A DNA stretch of 64,000 bases from Demequina sp. NBRC 110055. Lineage in GTDB: Bacteria > Actinomycetota > Actinomycetes > Actinomycetales > Demequinaceae. The notes under the pieces were generated by a model, which ran no database searches, was not told where the DNA came from, and saw nothing but the letters and a program-made list of their open reading frames with translations. Where the stretch lies: assembly GCF_002090135.1 (NCBI RefSeq), contig NZ_BBRL01000004.1, positions 186,001-250,000 of the forward strand. The letters are read 5' to 3'. The translations under genes were made by a program, and so were the position numbers. Shown here one piece after another: positions 30,085 through 38,081 of the stretch. Within the stretch, counting starts at the first letter, position 1; each line of letters begins with the position of its first letter.

Positions 30085-32303
30085 CTGTCACGGTAGGCCA
30101 GTGTGTCGCGTTTGATGGGCTCATACAGCCCGAAGCGATTCCCGGCCATCAGCTCAATGCCGACAAGATTGTCTCAGCGGCCACGAGTGCGCGCACGTTG
30201 GCGTCGAACCTGACGGGTAAGGCCGACGAGGTGTCCACCGCGTGGCGTGCCCTTCCGAGCGTGTTCACTATTCCCGACGGCGAACCCATGTATGGCGCGA
30301 TGGATGCGCCGAGCGCGTCGCTTGAGGTCGTGGCGGGCAGGATGGTGTCGATGGCGGGAATCTTGGAGGACTACGCCTCCACCGTGACCCCCATCAAGAC
30401 CACCCTGTCTGACATCAAGACGCGTGCACACACGTTCGTCAACTCCCTGGAGCCGGGCAACACGGTGTGGATGTCGGCGCGCTCCACCACCACCTACCAG
30501 TGGGATGCGAACGCTTCGGCCCACTCCCTGACCGGCTACGGCTACGGCTACGCGACCGCAGGTGTCGACACCCAGGCCGATACGTGGCATTCGGTGTACG
30601 ACGCTGCCGCCTATCTGCAAGGCAGGGGCGAGACCACGAGAATCGTGGGTGGCCGGGTCGAGATTCTCGTGTCCTGGCTCGAGTCGGGCGAGCATGTGGG
30701 CATCAATAACGACCTCATGGACGAGGTCGCTGACGCTTTCGCGCTGTTATCCCAGGCAGAGGCCGAATGCGCCAACGCGATCAACGCGCTTCGTGAAGAC
30801 GCCTGCCTCGCCGAGGTTCAGGCGGTGGAGGCGTGGCAGCTCAAACAAGAGGGCACCGAGCTTCCCTGGGGTGCGAAGGTCGAGGAAGAACGCAACTGCG
30901 GCGAACAAGTCGGCAACGGCTTCGTTCAGTTCGGCAAGGGCACCGTCGAGGGCTTGGGCTCCCTGATCTCCTACAACCCGATCACCGGTGAATGGGGTGA
31001 CTGGGACTTCGCGCTGGACTCCTGGGCGGGGATCGGTGACACCGTCGTCGCGCTATCGACCGTGACGGCCAGCCCCATCGGCCTCGTCAACATGGCCGTC
31101 AACGGACCAGAAGCGTACGGCGAGTCCCTCACGACCATGACGGAACTGGGCAAGTCCCTGGTCGCGTGGGACACGTGGGAAGACGCACCCGCACAGGCGG
31201 GCACCGAAACCGTGTTGAACATTGCGACCATGTTCATCCCCGTCGGCGGCTGGGCCGCCGGCACCATCAAGGGACTGTCCAAAGCCGCAGGCCTGACCCG
31301 CGTCACCTCCGCCATCACCCGCATCGAGGGCGTCACCACGCGCATCACCAGCCACCTCCTCCCCGACCTCAACCGCCTCGACACACCACGCGTCCACCTC
31401 GACGTCGACACCCCCAGCGTCAAACCCGACGTCGACACCCCCCGCATCGACACCCCCGCGCCACGGATCGACGCGGAGACTCCCGAGGTGAGGCCCGACC
31501 CGGACGCGCCAGTCGTGAGGCCTGACACCGAGGCGCCCGCCTTAAGGCCCGACACGGACGGCCCCTCCGTCAAGCCCGACACGGACACACCCGAAGCGCC
31601 AACTCCCGGTGGGCACAGACCGGACAGCGGTGATCAGCCTCGACCTCCCACGGGGGGAACGAGCAGCAGCGGTCCCATCGAGTCCTCTGACTCCGCGATC
31701 CTCGATTTCGCGCAGTCTCATAGCTTGTCGAACGAGCAGTTGCACGACCTTCGACGCACGCCCGTTGACGATCTCACTGCCGATCAGGTTGCCACGCTCA
31801 AGGAATTGCGCGAGCTCATTCCTGCTCCCACCCCCGACACCGCAATGGTGAAGGTCGTGCCGCTGGACACTGCCCAGAAATACCTGTCGGGTGAATACGA
31901 CGCCGCCGTGCGCGGGTTCGTCGCACGCGCCACGGACATCGAACCCCAGGGCGGTCTCTCCCGCGTCGTCGAGGACCTTCGATTGGATTATGACGGCAGT
32001 CCCTACACTGCTGCGGACGCGAAGGGTTACGCGTACATCGAGTTCACGACCCCTGACGCCGCGCGCATTGACACCCCGTACTCGCAGAAGTTCGGAGGCA
32101 GCTCGGATCACGATCAGCCGTTCACTGGCAACGGCTTCGTCGGCAATACCGACGGCACATGGAGACCCGAGTATGAAATCAACGGCGGCGCGGTGTCGCT
32201 GAGCGACGGCGCTAAGTTGTGGCAGGTCGGGCCAGATGGGCCGAGACTTGTCGGGGTTTTGGAGCGAGGCAGTTGGTCAGTAGCGCGGGGAGTTCAACCA
32301 TGA
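30081..32303 (+). CDS. Large T7SS effector with variable C-terminal domain (candidate polymorphic toxin)
   Basis: Protein of 740 residues with modular layout. Residues 1-260 are mostly helical, like the secretion domains of other T7SS effectors. Residues about 315-425 have hydrophobic helices (VVALSTVTASPIGLVNMAV, TMFIPVGGWAAGTIKGLSKA). Residues 434-506 are a repetitive Asp/Thr/Pro linker. Residues about 586-740 form a compact C-terminal domain with DHDQPFTGNGFVGNTDGTW and KLWQVGPDGPRLVGV. That tip has no catalytic motif I can name, and related sequence recurs in the gene two positions downstream. The stop overlaps the next gene by 4 bp, as for a toxin and its immunity gene. Toxin activity is inferred from architecture. 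Confidence 0.72.
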   Translation: MTVTVGQCVAFDGLIQPEAIPGHQLNADKIVSAATSARTLASNLTGKADEVSTAWRALPSVFTIPDGEPMYGAMDAPSASLEVVAGRMVSMAGILEDYASTVTPIKTTLSDIKTRAHTFVNSLEPGNTVWMSARSTTTYQWDANASAHSLTGYGYGYATAGVDTQADTWHSVYDAAAYLQGRGETTRIVGGRVEILVSWLESGEHVGINNDLMDEVADAFALLSQAEAECANAINALREDACLAEVQAVEAWQLKQEGTELPWGAKVEEERNCGEQVGNGFVQFGKGTVEGLGSLISYNPITGEWGDWDFALDSWAGIGDTVVALSTVTASPIGLVNMAVNGPEAYGESLTTMTELGKSLVAWDTWEDAPAQAGTETVLNIATMFIPVGGWAAGTIKGLSKAAGLTRVTSAITRIEGVTTRITSHLLPDLNRLDTPRVHLDVDTPSVKPDVDTPRIDTPAPRIDAETPEVRPDPDAPVVRPDTEAPALRPDTDGPSVKPDTDTPEAPTPGGHRPDSGDQPRPPTGGTSSSGPIESSDSAILDFAQSHSLSNEQLHDLRRTPVDDLTADQVATLKELRELIPAPTPDTAMVKVVPLDTAQKYLSGEYDAAVRGFVARATDIEPQGGLSRVVEDLRLDYDGSPYTAADAKGYAYIEFTTPDAARIDTPYSQKFGGSSDHDQPFTGNGFVGNTDGTWRPEYEINGGAVSLSDGAKLWQVGPDGPRLVGVLERGSWSVARGVQP
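31380..31598 (+). repeat. Degenerate Asp-Thr-Pro coding repeats in the effector linker
   Basis: About ten imperfect units of the type P(D)xDTP or RPDTDxP encode residues 434-506, joining the secretion part to the tip domain. The DNA repeats a CGACACCC-like phrase. Such linkers are flexible and are prone to recombination, which could help swap tip domains. Confidence 0.7.
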
Positions 32304-32770
32304 GGCGCCGGACGTCACCCTCGGGCCCCTACGCTGTCATCGATGGCGAGGAGTTCCCGTTATTCACGAGTGCGGACCACAGGTACTACGCATGGTCCGA
32401 GCATGCTCGCGAGGGCTTCGAGTCTGTTCGCGTCGGGATCGTCACCGGAGAACCGGACGGCTTCGCCCACTATCCGGCCCCGGATGAGTGGCTTGAGTGT
32501 GTGAACTACACCTACGACGTGACATACAAGGGTTTGCTCGTTAACGGGTACCCCAACCAGGCGGGCAGGTTCACCCTGTACCTCGACACAGGGCATGTAG
32601 GGTCGCCAGTCACGCGCGAGCAGGCTCGCGCTGCGGAGTTTGACTATGGCGCCATGGGGCCCGACCAGTGGGACAAGATCGTCGAACTCGACGATCCCGA
32701 CTTGGAGTTCAAGCTGATCCGTACCCCGATCGATCCACCGTGGATGACGAACGGAGATACGGCCAGATGA
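32300..32770 (+). CDS. Candidate immunity protein for the T7SS effector
   Basis: Protein of 156 residues starting at the ATG that overlaps the effector stop (ATGA). It has no signal peptide or membrane helix, so it is cytoplasmic. It is rich in Tyr, Asp and Glu and reads GPYAVIDGEEFPLF near the N-terminus and LYLDTGHVGSPV around residues 93-104. Both segments recur in weaker form in the C-terminal half of the next protein. Tight coupling to the effector makes an immunity role likely. I cannot assign it to a named immunity family. Confidence 0.6.
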   Translation: MRRRTSPSGPYAVIDGEEFPLFTSADHRYYAWSEHAREGFESVRVGIVTGEPDGFAHYPAPDEWLECVNYTYDVTYKGLLVNGYPNQAGRFTLYLDTGHVGSPVTREQARAAEFDYGAMGPDQWDKIVELDDPDLEFKLIRTPIDPPWMTNGDTAR

Positions 32771-33648
32771 CGTTCCTTGTTTCAGCGGTCACTGGTGCGC
32801 GTGCGCGGTCCTTGATCGAGGCGGGATTGCCGTGGCTGGGCGGTTACGTGGTGCGCGGACAAGACCTCGCGTCGGGGCTGACGGTCGCGGCGCTTCACGA
32901 GGAGCTTGGCCTGTCTTTCCCGGGCTCGCCTTTCGATCCCGCGGCGCCGTCGCTAGATATCTTGCGTCTGCCAGTCACCGGGACAGTGCAGCTCGCTTCG
33001 CCGGGCAGTGACGCACCGGCATTCGTCGACCATTCCCCGTTGTCCGGTACGGGATTTGTGGAATCGGCGTCGGGGTTCGTGCCCTACTGGTGGATGGCAC
33101 CGTCCCCTATCCCGGCGGGGACAACCTTGTGGCGCGTCTATGCTGACGGCCGCGAGGAAGCCTTGGCAACCTACGCGCACATCGCACTGGGATGGGTGGG
33201 GCCCTCCCCGCAGCAGCAGTTGCGCCCCACCCCCGTACGTTTTCCCGAGATGATCGGGACCTGGGCGACGATCGCGGGCAACCGTTTCCTCGCCGACACC
33301 CTGCCCGACGGAAGCATCATCGTGTGCTCACCCGTCGAGCAAGAAGGCATGCTCTTATCTCCACGCGGGATCTGGTGGAAGAGCGTCGCGTCCCCCACGC
33401 TCGACTCGATGGACGTCGTGCGGGTCACCGCCACGCTTGACGGCAGGCCAGTGCAGATTGTTGGCATGGAGGCAGGTGACGGCGGCCCGAACGCCCACAT
33501 TGTCTACACCGGCCACAACGCGCATGACGCCGAGTCGATGAACCTGGCCAAGACCGCTGCCGGCGTCTACGAGGCGATCGTGCCGTTGTCGTCGTTGTCG
33601 AACGCCGCCGAGACGCGCACCGACGTCGCACTCCAAGCCGCCCTTTGA
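32767..33648 (+). CDS. Protein resembling an effector tip fused to an immunity domain
   Basis: Protein of 293 residues starting at the ATG that overlaps the preceding stop by 4 bp. Residues about 1-143 align by eye with the effector tip: GGYVVRGQDL matches RGFVARATDI, LGLSFPGSPFDPA matches LRLDYDGSPYTAA, DHSPLSGTGFV matches DHDQPFTGNGFV, and LWRVYADG matches LWQVGPDG. Residues about 163-275 align with the neighbour immunity candidate: GTWATIAGNRF matches GPYAVIDGEEF, and VYTGHNAHDAES matches LDTGHVGSPVTR. It has no secretion domain. It could be a decoy, a two-part immunity protein, or a remnant toxin-immunity pair that has become fused. Confidence 0.65.
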   Translation: MTFLVSAVTGARARSLIEAGLPWLGGYVVRGQDLASGLTVAALHEELGLSFPGSPFDPAAPSLDILRLPVTGTVQLASPGSDAPAFVDHSPLSGTGFVESASGFVPYWWMAPSPIPAGTTLWRVYADGREEALATYAHIALGWVGPSPQQQLRPTPVRFPEMIGTWATIAGNRFLADTLPDGSIIVCSPVEQEGMLLSPRGIWWKSVASPTLDSMDVVRVTATLDGRPVQIVGMEAGDGGPNAHIVYTGHNAHDAESMNLAKTAAGVYEAIVPLSSLSNAAETRTDVALQAAL

Positions 33649-33751
33649 CGTGCAAGCGCGCCTCCGCCACCGCAACTAAGGAGTCACACCTCAACCCTCA
33701 GCAGTCCCTCAGGCTTGGCGTCCTTGTGGAAGTGAAGGGCGGCATGGACCC

Positions 33752-34000
33752 ATGATGCTCGATCAGTTGGCAGCGTTTTCCGTGTGGGCTTCCACGGCCG
33801 GCTATCACCGGATCATTGACGAGGACGCGATCGTGATCGCAGACGACGGTAGTGACCTTCGCTATGACGTCCGACACGACGGGGCTCGGTGGATACTGTC
33901 GAAAGCAGAACGAGCCTCGGACGAGACCGTTCTCATGACTTCAGGTTGGTGTGTCCCGGGGCGCTTCAATGTGGGGATATTCCACCATGCGACACCCTGA
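33752..34000 (+). CDS. Short Imm61-like immunity protein, possibly truncated
   Basis: Protein of 82 residues. The pattern WASTAGYHRIIDED, DLRYDVRHDGARWILSKAERA, then a Phe/Gly segment (FNVGIFHHATP) resembles my memory of the Imm61 immunity family. That family is roughly twice as long, so the gene may be a natural short form or a C-terminal truncation. I found no continuation in another frame. Two ATG codons are adjacent at 33752 and 33755. The 3-prime end overlaps the next gene by 14 bases. No matching toxin is present in the window, so it looks like an orphan immunity gene. Confidence 0.5.
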   Translation: MMLDQLAAFSVWASTAGYHRIIDEDAIVIADDGSDLRYDVRHDGARWILSKAERASDETVLMTSGWCVPGRFNVGIFHHATP

Positions 34001-34208
34001 CTACGGATGCGATATGTGCCTCGCAGAACTGCGAGCTGTGGAGTACCGTCACATTCGACTCGTTGCAGAGGCGAAGACCACCTTTCTCCAGGTCTACCAA
34101 TGCGACACGTGCGGCCAGTGGTACGACATCGACCTCAGCGGACGCATCTGCCAGCGCGACGAGCGACATGCACGAGCGTCGCTACGCGACATTGAGGCAG
34201 GACTGTGA
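33987..34208 (+). CDS. Small zinc-ribbon-like protein
   Basis: Protein of 73 residues with two CxxC pairs, Cys8/Cys11 (CDMC) and Cys39/Cys42 (CDTC), spaced as in a zinc ribbon, plus Cys55. The rest is charged. The ATG at 33987 lies within the end of the preceding gene, and the stop overlaps the next gene as GTGA, so three small genes are translationally coupled. I do not recognise the family. Such small metal-binding proteins occur among immunity and accessory genes at toxin loci, but no function can be claimed. Confidence 0.5.
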   Translation: MRHPDYGCDMCLAELRAVEYRHIRLVAEAKTTFLQVYQCDTCGQWYDIDLSGRICQRDERHARASLRDIEAGL

Positions 34209-34585
34209 GCGAACCAACGCCTCTCGACGTTCTCAAGGCACTCATGAATGCGGGAAGTGAGGAGGACGCGGCTCGTCTTGCAATGGCGCGCCTCTTCCTA
34301 CAGGTGCCAGTGGTGGTCCCGTCGAGGGGTGACCCCGCGGTAGTCGGCGGCTTCTCGCCCCTCACGATCGATCACGAGGGCACGACCTGCATTGTTTCTC
34401 TCGTTTCCAATGTCGCGCTGGAGCGTGCGCAGGAAGTCGCTCCATTCGCCTTAGAGATGACTGGAGCGCAGTTGGTGGAGACGTTGAACGCGGAAGTCGG
34501 CGTTGTGGTCGACAACGGCAGCGGTTCCTTCGTCCTGACTCCGAACCTCATCCGATACCTGCAATCGCCCGAAGCGTCGAGATGA
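34205..34585 (+). CDS. SseB-like domain protein
   Basis: Protein of 126 residues, GTG start overlapping the previous stop. The layout (short N-terminal helix, strand LFLQVPVVVPSRGD, then TTCIVSLVSNVALERAQE, and a final VLTPNLIRYLQSP) resembles the SseB N-terminal domain, which in actinobacteria is widespread and of unclear function; in Salmonella SseB is a type III secretion protein. It ends the T7SS accessory operon. The assignment is by eye and moderate. Confidence 0.5.
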   Translation: MSEPTPLDVLKALMNAGSEEDAARLAMARLFLQVPVVVPSRGDPAVVGGFSPLTIDHEGTTCIVSLVSNVALERAQEVAPFALEMTGAQLVETLNAEVGVVVDNGSGSFVLTPNLIRYLQSPEASR

Positions 34586-34653
34586 GGCCATCTGGCGTCC
34601 GACATTGTGATGCGCCCCGGGTCTCCTGGACGCTGTCACCTGCCTGACTCGGG

Positions 34654-34670
34654 ACGCGCGCCGCGCGCGT
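34654..34670. terminator. GC-rich hairpin after the T7SS accessory operon
   Basis: ACGCGCG, a 3-base loop and CGCGCGT form a perfect 7-bp stem 69 bases after the SseB-like stop. There is no T-run, so it is at best a weak or factor-assisted terminator separating the island from the methyltransferase gene. Confidence 0.35.
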
Positions 34671-34721
34671 GTCGGTGGGCATAGGCACAATGAGAGCTAG
34701 CACGCAGCGCAGGGAGGCATG

Positions 34722-35375
34722 ATGACGCACACTGCACATTCCCACTCGCACGACGCGGAGCCGATGACGGACTTCTCGCGTGCATCGTGGGAGGCGAAGT
34801 ACCGCGAGCGCGAGGCGCTGTGGTCCGGCCAGCCCAACGCCCCGCTGGTGGACGAGGTCGAGAACCTCGCCCCGGCATCGGCCCTCGAAGTGGGATGCGG
34901 CGAGGGAGCCGATGCCGTGTGGCTCGCCACCCAGGGGTGGCAGGTGACGGGCGTTGATCTTTCTGCGACGGCGCTGGCGCGTGCCCAGGTGCACGCCGAG
35001 GCCTCGGGCGTGTCCTCGCACGTGACCTTCACCGACCGCGAGTTGAGCGCCGTCATCGCGGACCATGGGCCGTGGGAGCTGGTGACGTCGATGTACACGC
35101 ACCCCGGCGAGGGTGGCCGGTGGCTCGTGGAGACGCTCGCTGCCGCTGTCGCGCCGGGCGGTCGCCTGCTCGTCGTGGGCCACCACCCCACCGATCCCCA
35201 CGCCGCCGAACACCCCGACCTGGCGCGATCCGCGTTCGCGGCGGAGGACGTCGCGGACGTGCTGGACCGTTCGGAGTGGGAGGTGTCAGCCTCGATCCGC
35301 GAGCGCGTCACCATGGTCGAGGCCGGTCACGAGCGGCTGTGGCGAGACGCGGTACTCGTGGCACGGCGCCACTAG
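34722..35375 (+). CDS. Class I SAM-dependent methyltransferase
   Basis: Protein of 217 residues. ALEVGCGEGADAVWLA is the SAM-binding glycine-rich motif I, followed by GWQVTGVDLSATAL (motif with the acidic residue binding ribose) and GGRLLVVGHH (later strand). The N-terminus has a short His-rich stretch (HTAHSHSHD). The general shape resembles TehB/thiopurine-type methyltransferases; the substrate is unknown. AGGGAGG lies 4 bases before the ATG at 34722 and only 1 base before the ATG at 34719, so I use the second. It is the first gene after the T7SS island. Confidence 0.8.
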   Translation: MTHTAHSHSHDAEPMTDFSRASWEAKYREREALWSGQPNAPLVDEVENLAPASALEVGCGEGADAVWLATQGWQVTGVDLSATALARAQVHAEASGVSSHVTFTDRELSAVIADHGPWELVTSMYTHPGEGGRWLVETLAAAVAPGGRLLVVGHHPTDPHAAEHPDLARSAFAAEDVADVLDRSEWEVSASIRERVTMVEAGHERLWRDAVLVARRH

Positions 35376-35442
35376 ACCCCGCAGGCCTCGCCCTGACGCC
35401 CACCCCGGCCTTCGGTCCCAGGCCAGCCGCGGCATAGGCCAT

Positions 35443-35448
35443 TAGCGT
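35443..35448 (+). promoter_or_regulatory. Leaderless -10 box for the dehydrogenase gene
   Basis: TAGCGT is followed by 6 bases and the ATG at 35455. There is no ribosome-binding sequence upstream of that ATG. Confidence 0.5.
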
Positions 35449-35454
35449 CGCGCC

Positions 35455-36417
35455 ATGAGCGACGACACCACGTGGGCCTACCGCCTCATCGCCCCCTATC
35501 GGTTCGAGCGCGTCGAGGTGCCGGTGCCGTCGGCGCCCGGGCCGGGCGAGCTGCTGGTGCGCCTCACCGCCGGGGCCGTGTGCGGCTCGGACCTGCCGTT
35601 CGCGCGCGGCGCGCTGGTGCCCGAGGGTGGGCCGCGCCAGCCGGGCCGCCCCATGCACGAAGTCGTGGGCGAGGTGCTCGCGAGCGCCCACGTGGACTTC
35701 TCCCCCGGCGACCGCGTGGTCGGCTGGGCCTCCAACTGGGACGCGCTGCGCGGGGTGTTCGTGACGCGCGGCGACCAGGTCGCGAAGGTGCGGATGGAGA
35801 CGACCGATGCGCTCGCGACCGTCGCGCAGTCGGTCGCCTGCCTCTTCACCGTGTTCGACCGGCTGGGACCGTTGGCGGGCCGCTCCGTGGCGATCGTGGG
35901 CGTGGGGCCGTTTGGACTGATGACGTCGGTGCTGGCCAGAAAGCTCGGCGCGGGGCGCATCACGGGGATCGATCCACTCGACCGGGCCGCGGATGCCGAG
36001 GGGCTCGGGTTTGACGCGCTGGTCAGGCAGAACTCACGGGTCTGGGCTGGGGGTCTCGCAGAGGCGGATCGTCCCGACATCGTGATCGAGATGGTGGGCC
36101 ATCAACCGTCGACGGTGGCCGATGCGATGAACGCCGTCGCTCCCGGCGGCACCGTCGTCGCCTTCGGGGTGCCGGACGACGAGTGGTACGCGCTGCCGAT
36201 GCGGTCCTTCTTCCGTCGCCACGGCACACTCGTGACGGGCGTGACGCGCCACCACCGCGCGATGCTCGAGCGCGCGCAGGACTTCCTCATTGCCGAGCCG
36301 TGGTTCGCCGAGCGGATGGTCACCGACGTCGTCCCGATCGCAGAGGTGGAGCGAGCATTCGCCGCCGCCTGCGCCCCTCGGCCGGGCCAGCGCAAGGTGG
36401 TCCTGGAGGTCGCCTAA
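35455..36417 (+). CDS. Zinc-type medium-chain dehydrogenase, without the structural zinc loop
   Basis: Alcohol-dehydrogenase-like (MDR superfamily) oxidoreductase of 320 residues. CGSD near residue 42 and MHEVVGEV near residue 63 are the catalytic-zinc motifs (the usual Gly-His-Glu reads Met-His-Glu). VAIVGVGPFGLMTS is the NAD(P)-binding motif, and an aspartate (GIDP) follows at the end of the second strand, favouring NAD. The four-cysteine structural zinc loop found in many family members is absent, so the protein is shorter than the usual 340-350. The substrate is unknown. It converges with menD, with 4 bp of overlap at the stops. Confidence 0.75.
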   Translation: MSDDTTWAYRLIAPYRFERVEVPVPSAPGPGELLVRLTAGAVCGSDLPFARGALVPEGGPRQPGRPMHEVVGEVLASAHVDFSPGDRVVGWASNWDALRGVFVTRGDQVAKVRMETTDALATVAQSVACLFTVFDRLGPLAGRSVAIVGVGPFGLMTSVLARKLGAGRITGIDPLDRAADAEGLGFDALVRQNSRVWAGGLAEADRPDIVIEMVGHQPSTVADAMNAVAPGGTVVAFGVPDDEWYALPMRSFFRRHGTLVTGVTRHHRAMLERAQDFLIAEPWFAERMVTDVVPIAEVERAFAAACAPRPGQRKVVLEVA

Positions 36418-38081
36418 GCGCGCACCACGGCCTCGACGAGCTCCATGCCCGTCACCGGCGAGGCGAGGGCGCGGGCGAGCGCGTCGGCGTTCGTGACTCG
36501 GGTGTGGCGGACCCCGTAGGCGGCCGCGAGCGGCGCGAGGTCCACGCCGTGGGGCGTCGTGAAGACGCGCTCCACGTTGGGCGGCGGCGCGCTGGCGTGC
36601 TCGAGCCCGCCGAAGATGGTGCCGCCGCCGTCATTGATGACGACGATGCGCACGCGCGGCCGTGTCTCGCGCGGGCCGATGAGCAGCCCACCCACGTCGT
36701 GCAGGAACGTCACGTCGCCCATGAGCGCACTCACGGGCCGTCGTGCCGCGAGCGCCATGCCCACGGCCGTCGCCACGGTGCCATCGATGCCCGCGAGCCC
36801 GCGATTCGCTACCAGCACCGGGGCGTCGCCCACCTCCCACGCAGGGGCCACCTGGTCCACGGCGCGGATGGAACCGGAGGAGCCGAGGAGCGCGGGCTCG
36901 CCGGGGGTCAGGGACTCCAGGAAGGCCGATGCCACGGCCCGGCGGTCCCACGAAGTCGCCTGGGGCTCGAGGACGGAGGCCGCTTCGCGCCAGCGCGCGA
37001 GCCATGCGGAGTCGCCTAGCGCCAGCGTCCCGTCCGAGCGTTGCGTCCACGAGGCCGGGACGCCCCTGAGGACACGCTCGGCGTGCCGGGGGGCCTCGCG
37101 CCAGCGTGCACCGTGGCCCGCGACCATGAGTGCGGGGGCATCGGCGATCAACCGCTGCACCTGGCGGGTGAGCGTGGGCCTGCCCACCACCACCACCTGG
37201 TGGACCTGGTTCGCCAGGGTGCGTCCGGCATCGGCCGCCAAGAGGTCCAGGTAGCGCGGGATGCAGGCGTCGCCCTCGCGGGCGCCCGAGGTGGGCTCGG
37301 CGAGGAGCGGCCACCCGTGGGCCTCGGCGATCAGCCGGGCGGCGGGGCCCGCGCCGTCACCCGCGATGACCAGACCGCGCTCGACCTCGGGCAGCGGCGC
37401 GGGCTCGTCGACCATGGGGATGCCGTGTGAGCCCGTGGACGGGTGCGCGTCGACGTGCGGCGGGTCGTCCCACACGCCGTTGTCGGTGCTCAGGGGGTCG
37501 CGGAACTCGAGATTGAGATGCACGGGGCCGGGCGTGCCCGTCATGTCGTCGCGGTTGGGATCGCCGAGCGCGACGCCGACGGCCTGCGTCGCGAGGCGGG
37601 CGGCGTGGCCCGGGGCGTCACCGTCCGCCGGGGCCGCGACGTCCGCGCTCCAGCGCACGAAGGTGCCGAAGATGCCCACCTGGTCGGTGGTCTGGTTGGC
37701 TCCCACGCCTCGGAGCTCACCGGGACGGTCCGCGGTGAGGAGCAGCAGCGGGAGGCCACTGTGGTGCGCCTCCATGACGGCGGGCATGAGGTTGCCCACG
37801 GCGGTGCCGGACGTCGTGACGATGGCGACGGCCCGGGCCTGTCCTGTCGCGGCAGCACCCCTTGCAAGCCCCAGCGCCAGGAACGCCGCGGAGCGCTCGT
37901 CGATGCGCACGTGGAGGTCCACGCCGGGCGCTCCGAGCGGCGGATTGTCGGCGCCGGCCTCAGCAAGTGCGTGCGCAAGCGGGCCCGAGCGGGAGCCGGG
38001 GCACAGCACGAATTCGCGCACGCCTCGTTGGGCGAGGGTCGCGACGAGTTCGCGGGCAAACGCAGCGGACGGATAACTCAC
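36414..38081 (-). CDS. menD: SEPHCHC synthase, menaquinone pathway
   Basis: Thiamine-diphosphate enzyme joining isochorismate and 2-oxoglutarate (after decarboxylation) to give 2-succinyl-5-enolpyruvyl-6-hydroxy-3-cyclohexene-1-carboxylate. The 555-residue protein shows FVLCPGSRSGPLAHAL near the N-terminus and, near residue 420, the GDVTFLHDVGG to VVINDGGGTIFGGLE stretch that binds Mg and ThDP. It overlaps menC by 4 bp; menC is transcribed first. Isochorismate for this step comes from MenF, encoded on the far side of the T7SS island. Confidence 0.95.
   Translation of the reverse strand: MSYPSAAFARELVATLAQRGVREFVLCPGSRSGPLAHALAEAGADNPPLGAPGVDLHVRIDERSAAFLALGLARGAAATGQARAVAIVTTSGTAVGNLMPAVMEAHHSGLPLLLLTADRPGELRGVGANQTTDQVGIFGTFVRWSADVAAPADGDAPGHAARLATQAVGVALGDPNRDDMTGTPGPVHLNLEFRDPLSTDNGVWDDPPHVDAHPSTGSHGIPMVDEPAPLPEVERGLVIAGDGAGPAARLIAEAHGWPLLAEPTSGAREGDACIPRYLDLLAADAGRTLANQVHQVVVVGRPTLTRQVQRLIADAPALMVAGHGARWREAPRHAERVLRGVPASWTQRSDGTLALGDSAWLARWREAASVLEPQATSWDRRAVASAFLESLTPGEPALLGSSGSIRAVDQVAPAWEVGDAPVLVANRGLAGIDGTVATAVGMALAARRPVSALMGDVTFLHDVGGLLIGPRETRPRVRIVVINDGGGTIFGGLEHASAPPPNVERVFTTPHGVDLAPLAAAYGVRHTRVTNADALARALASPVTGMELVEAVVRA

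Noticed and set aside
31380..31598. CRISPR-like or tandem DNA repeat
   Set aside because: The repeats are imperfect, in frame and encode an Asp/Thr/Pro linker; there are no regular spacers.
30081..32303. Assignment of the effector tip to a named toxin family (TNT-type NAD glycohydrolase, nuclease, deaminase)
   Set aside because: I see none of the catalytic motifs of these families in the last 155 residues; the function is left open.
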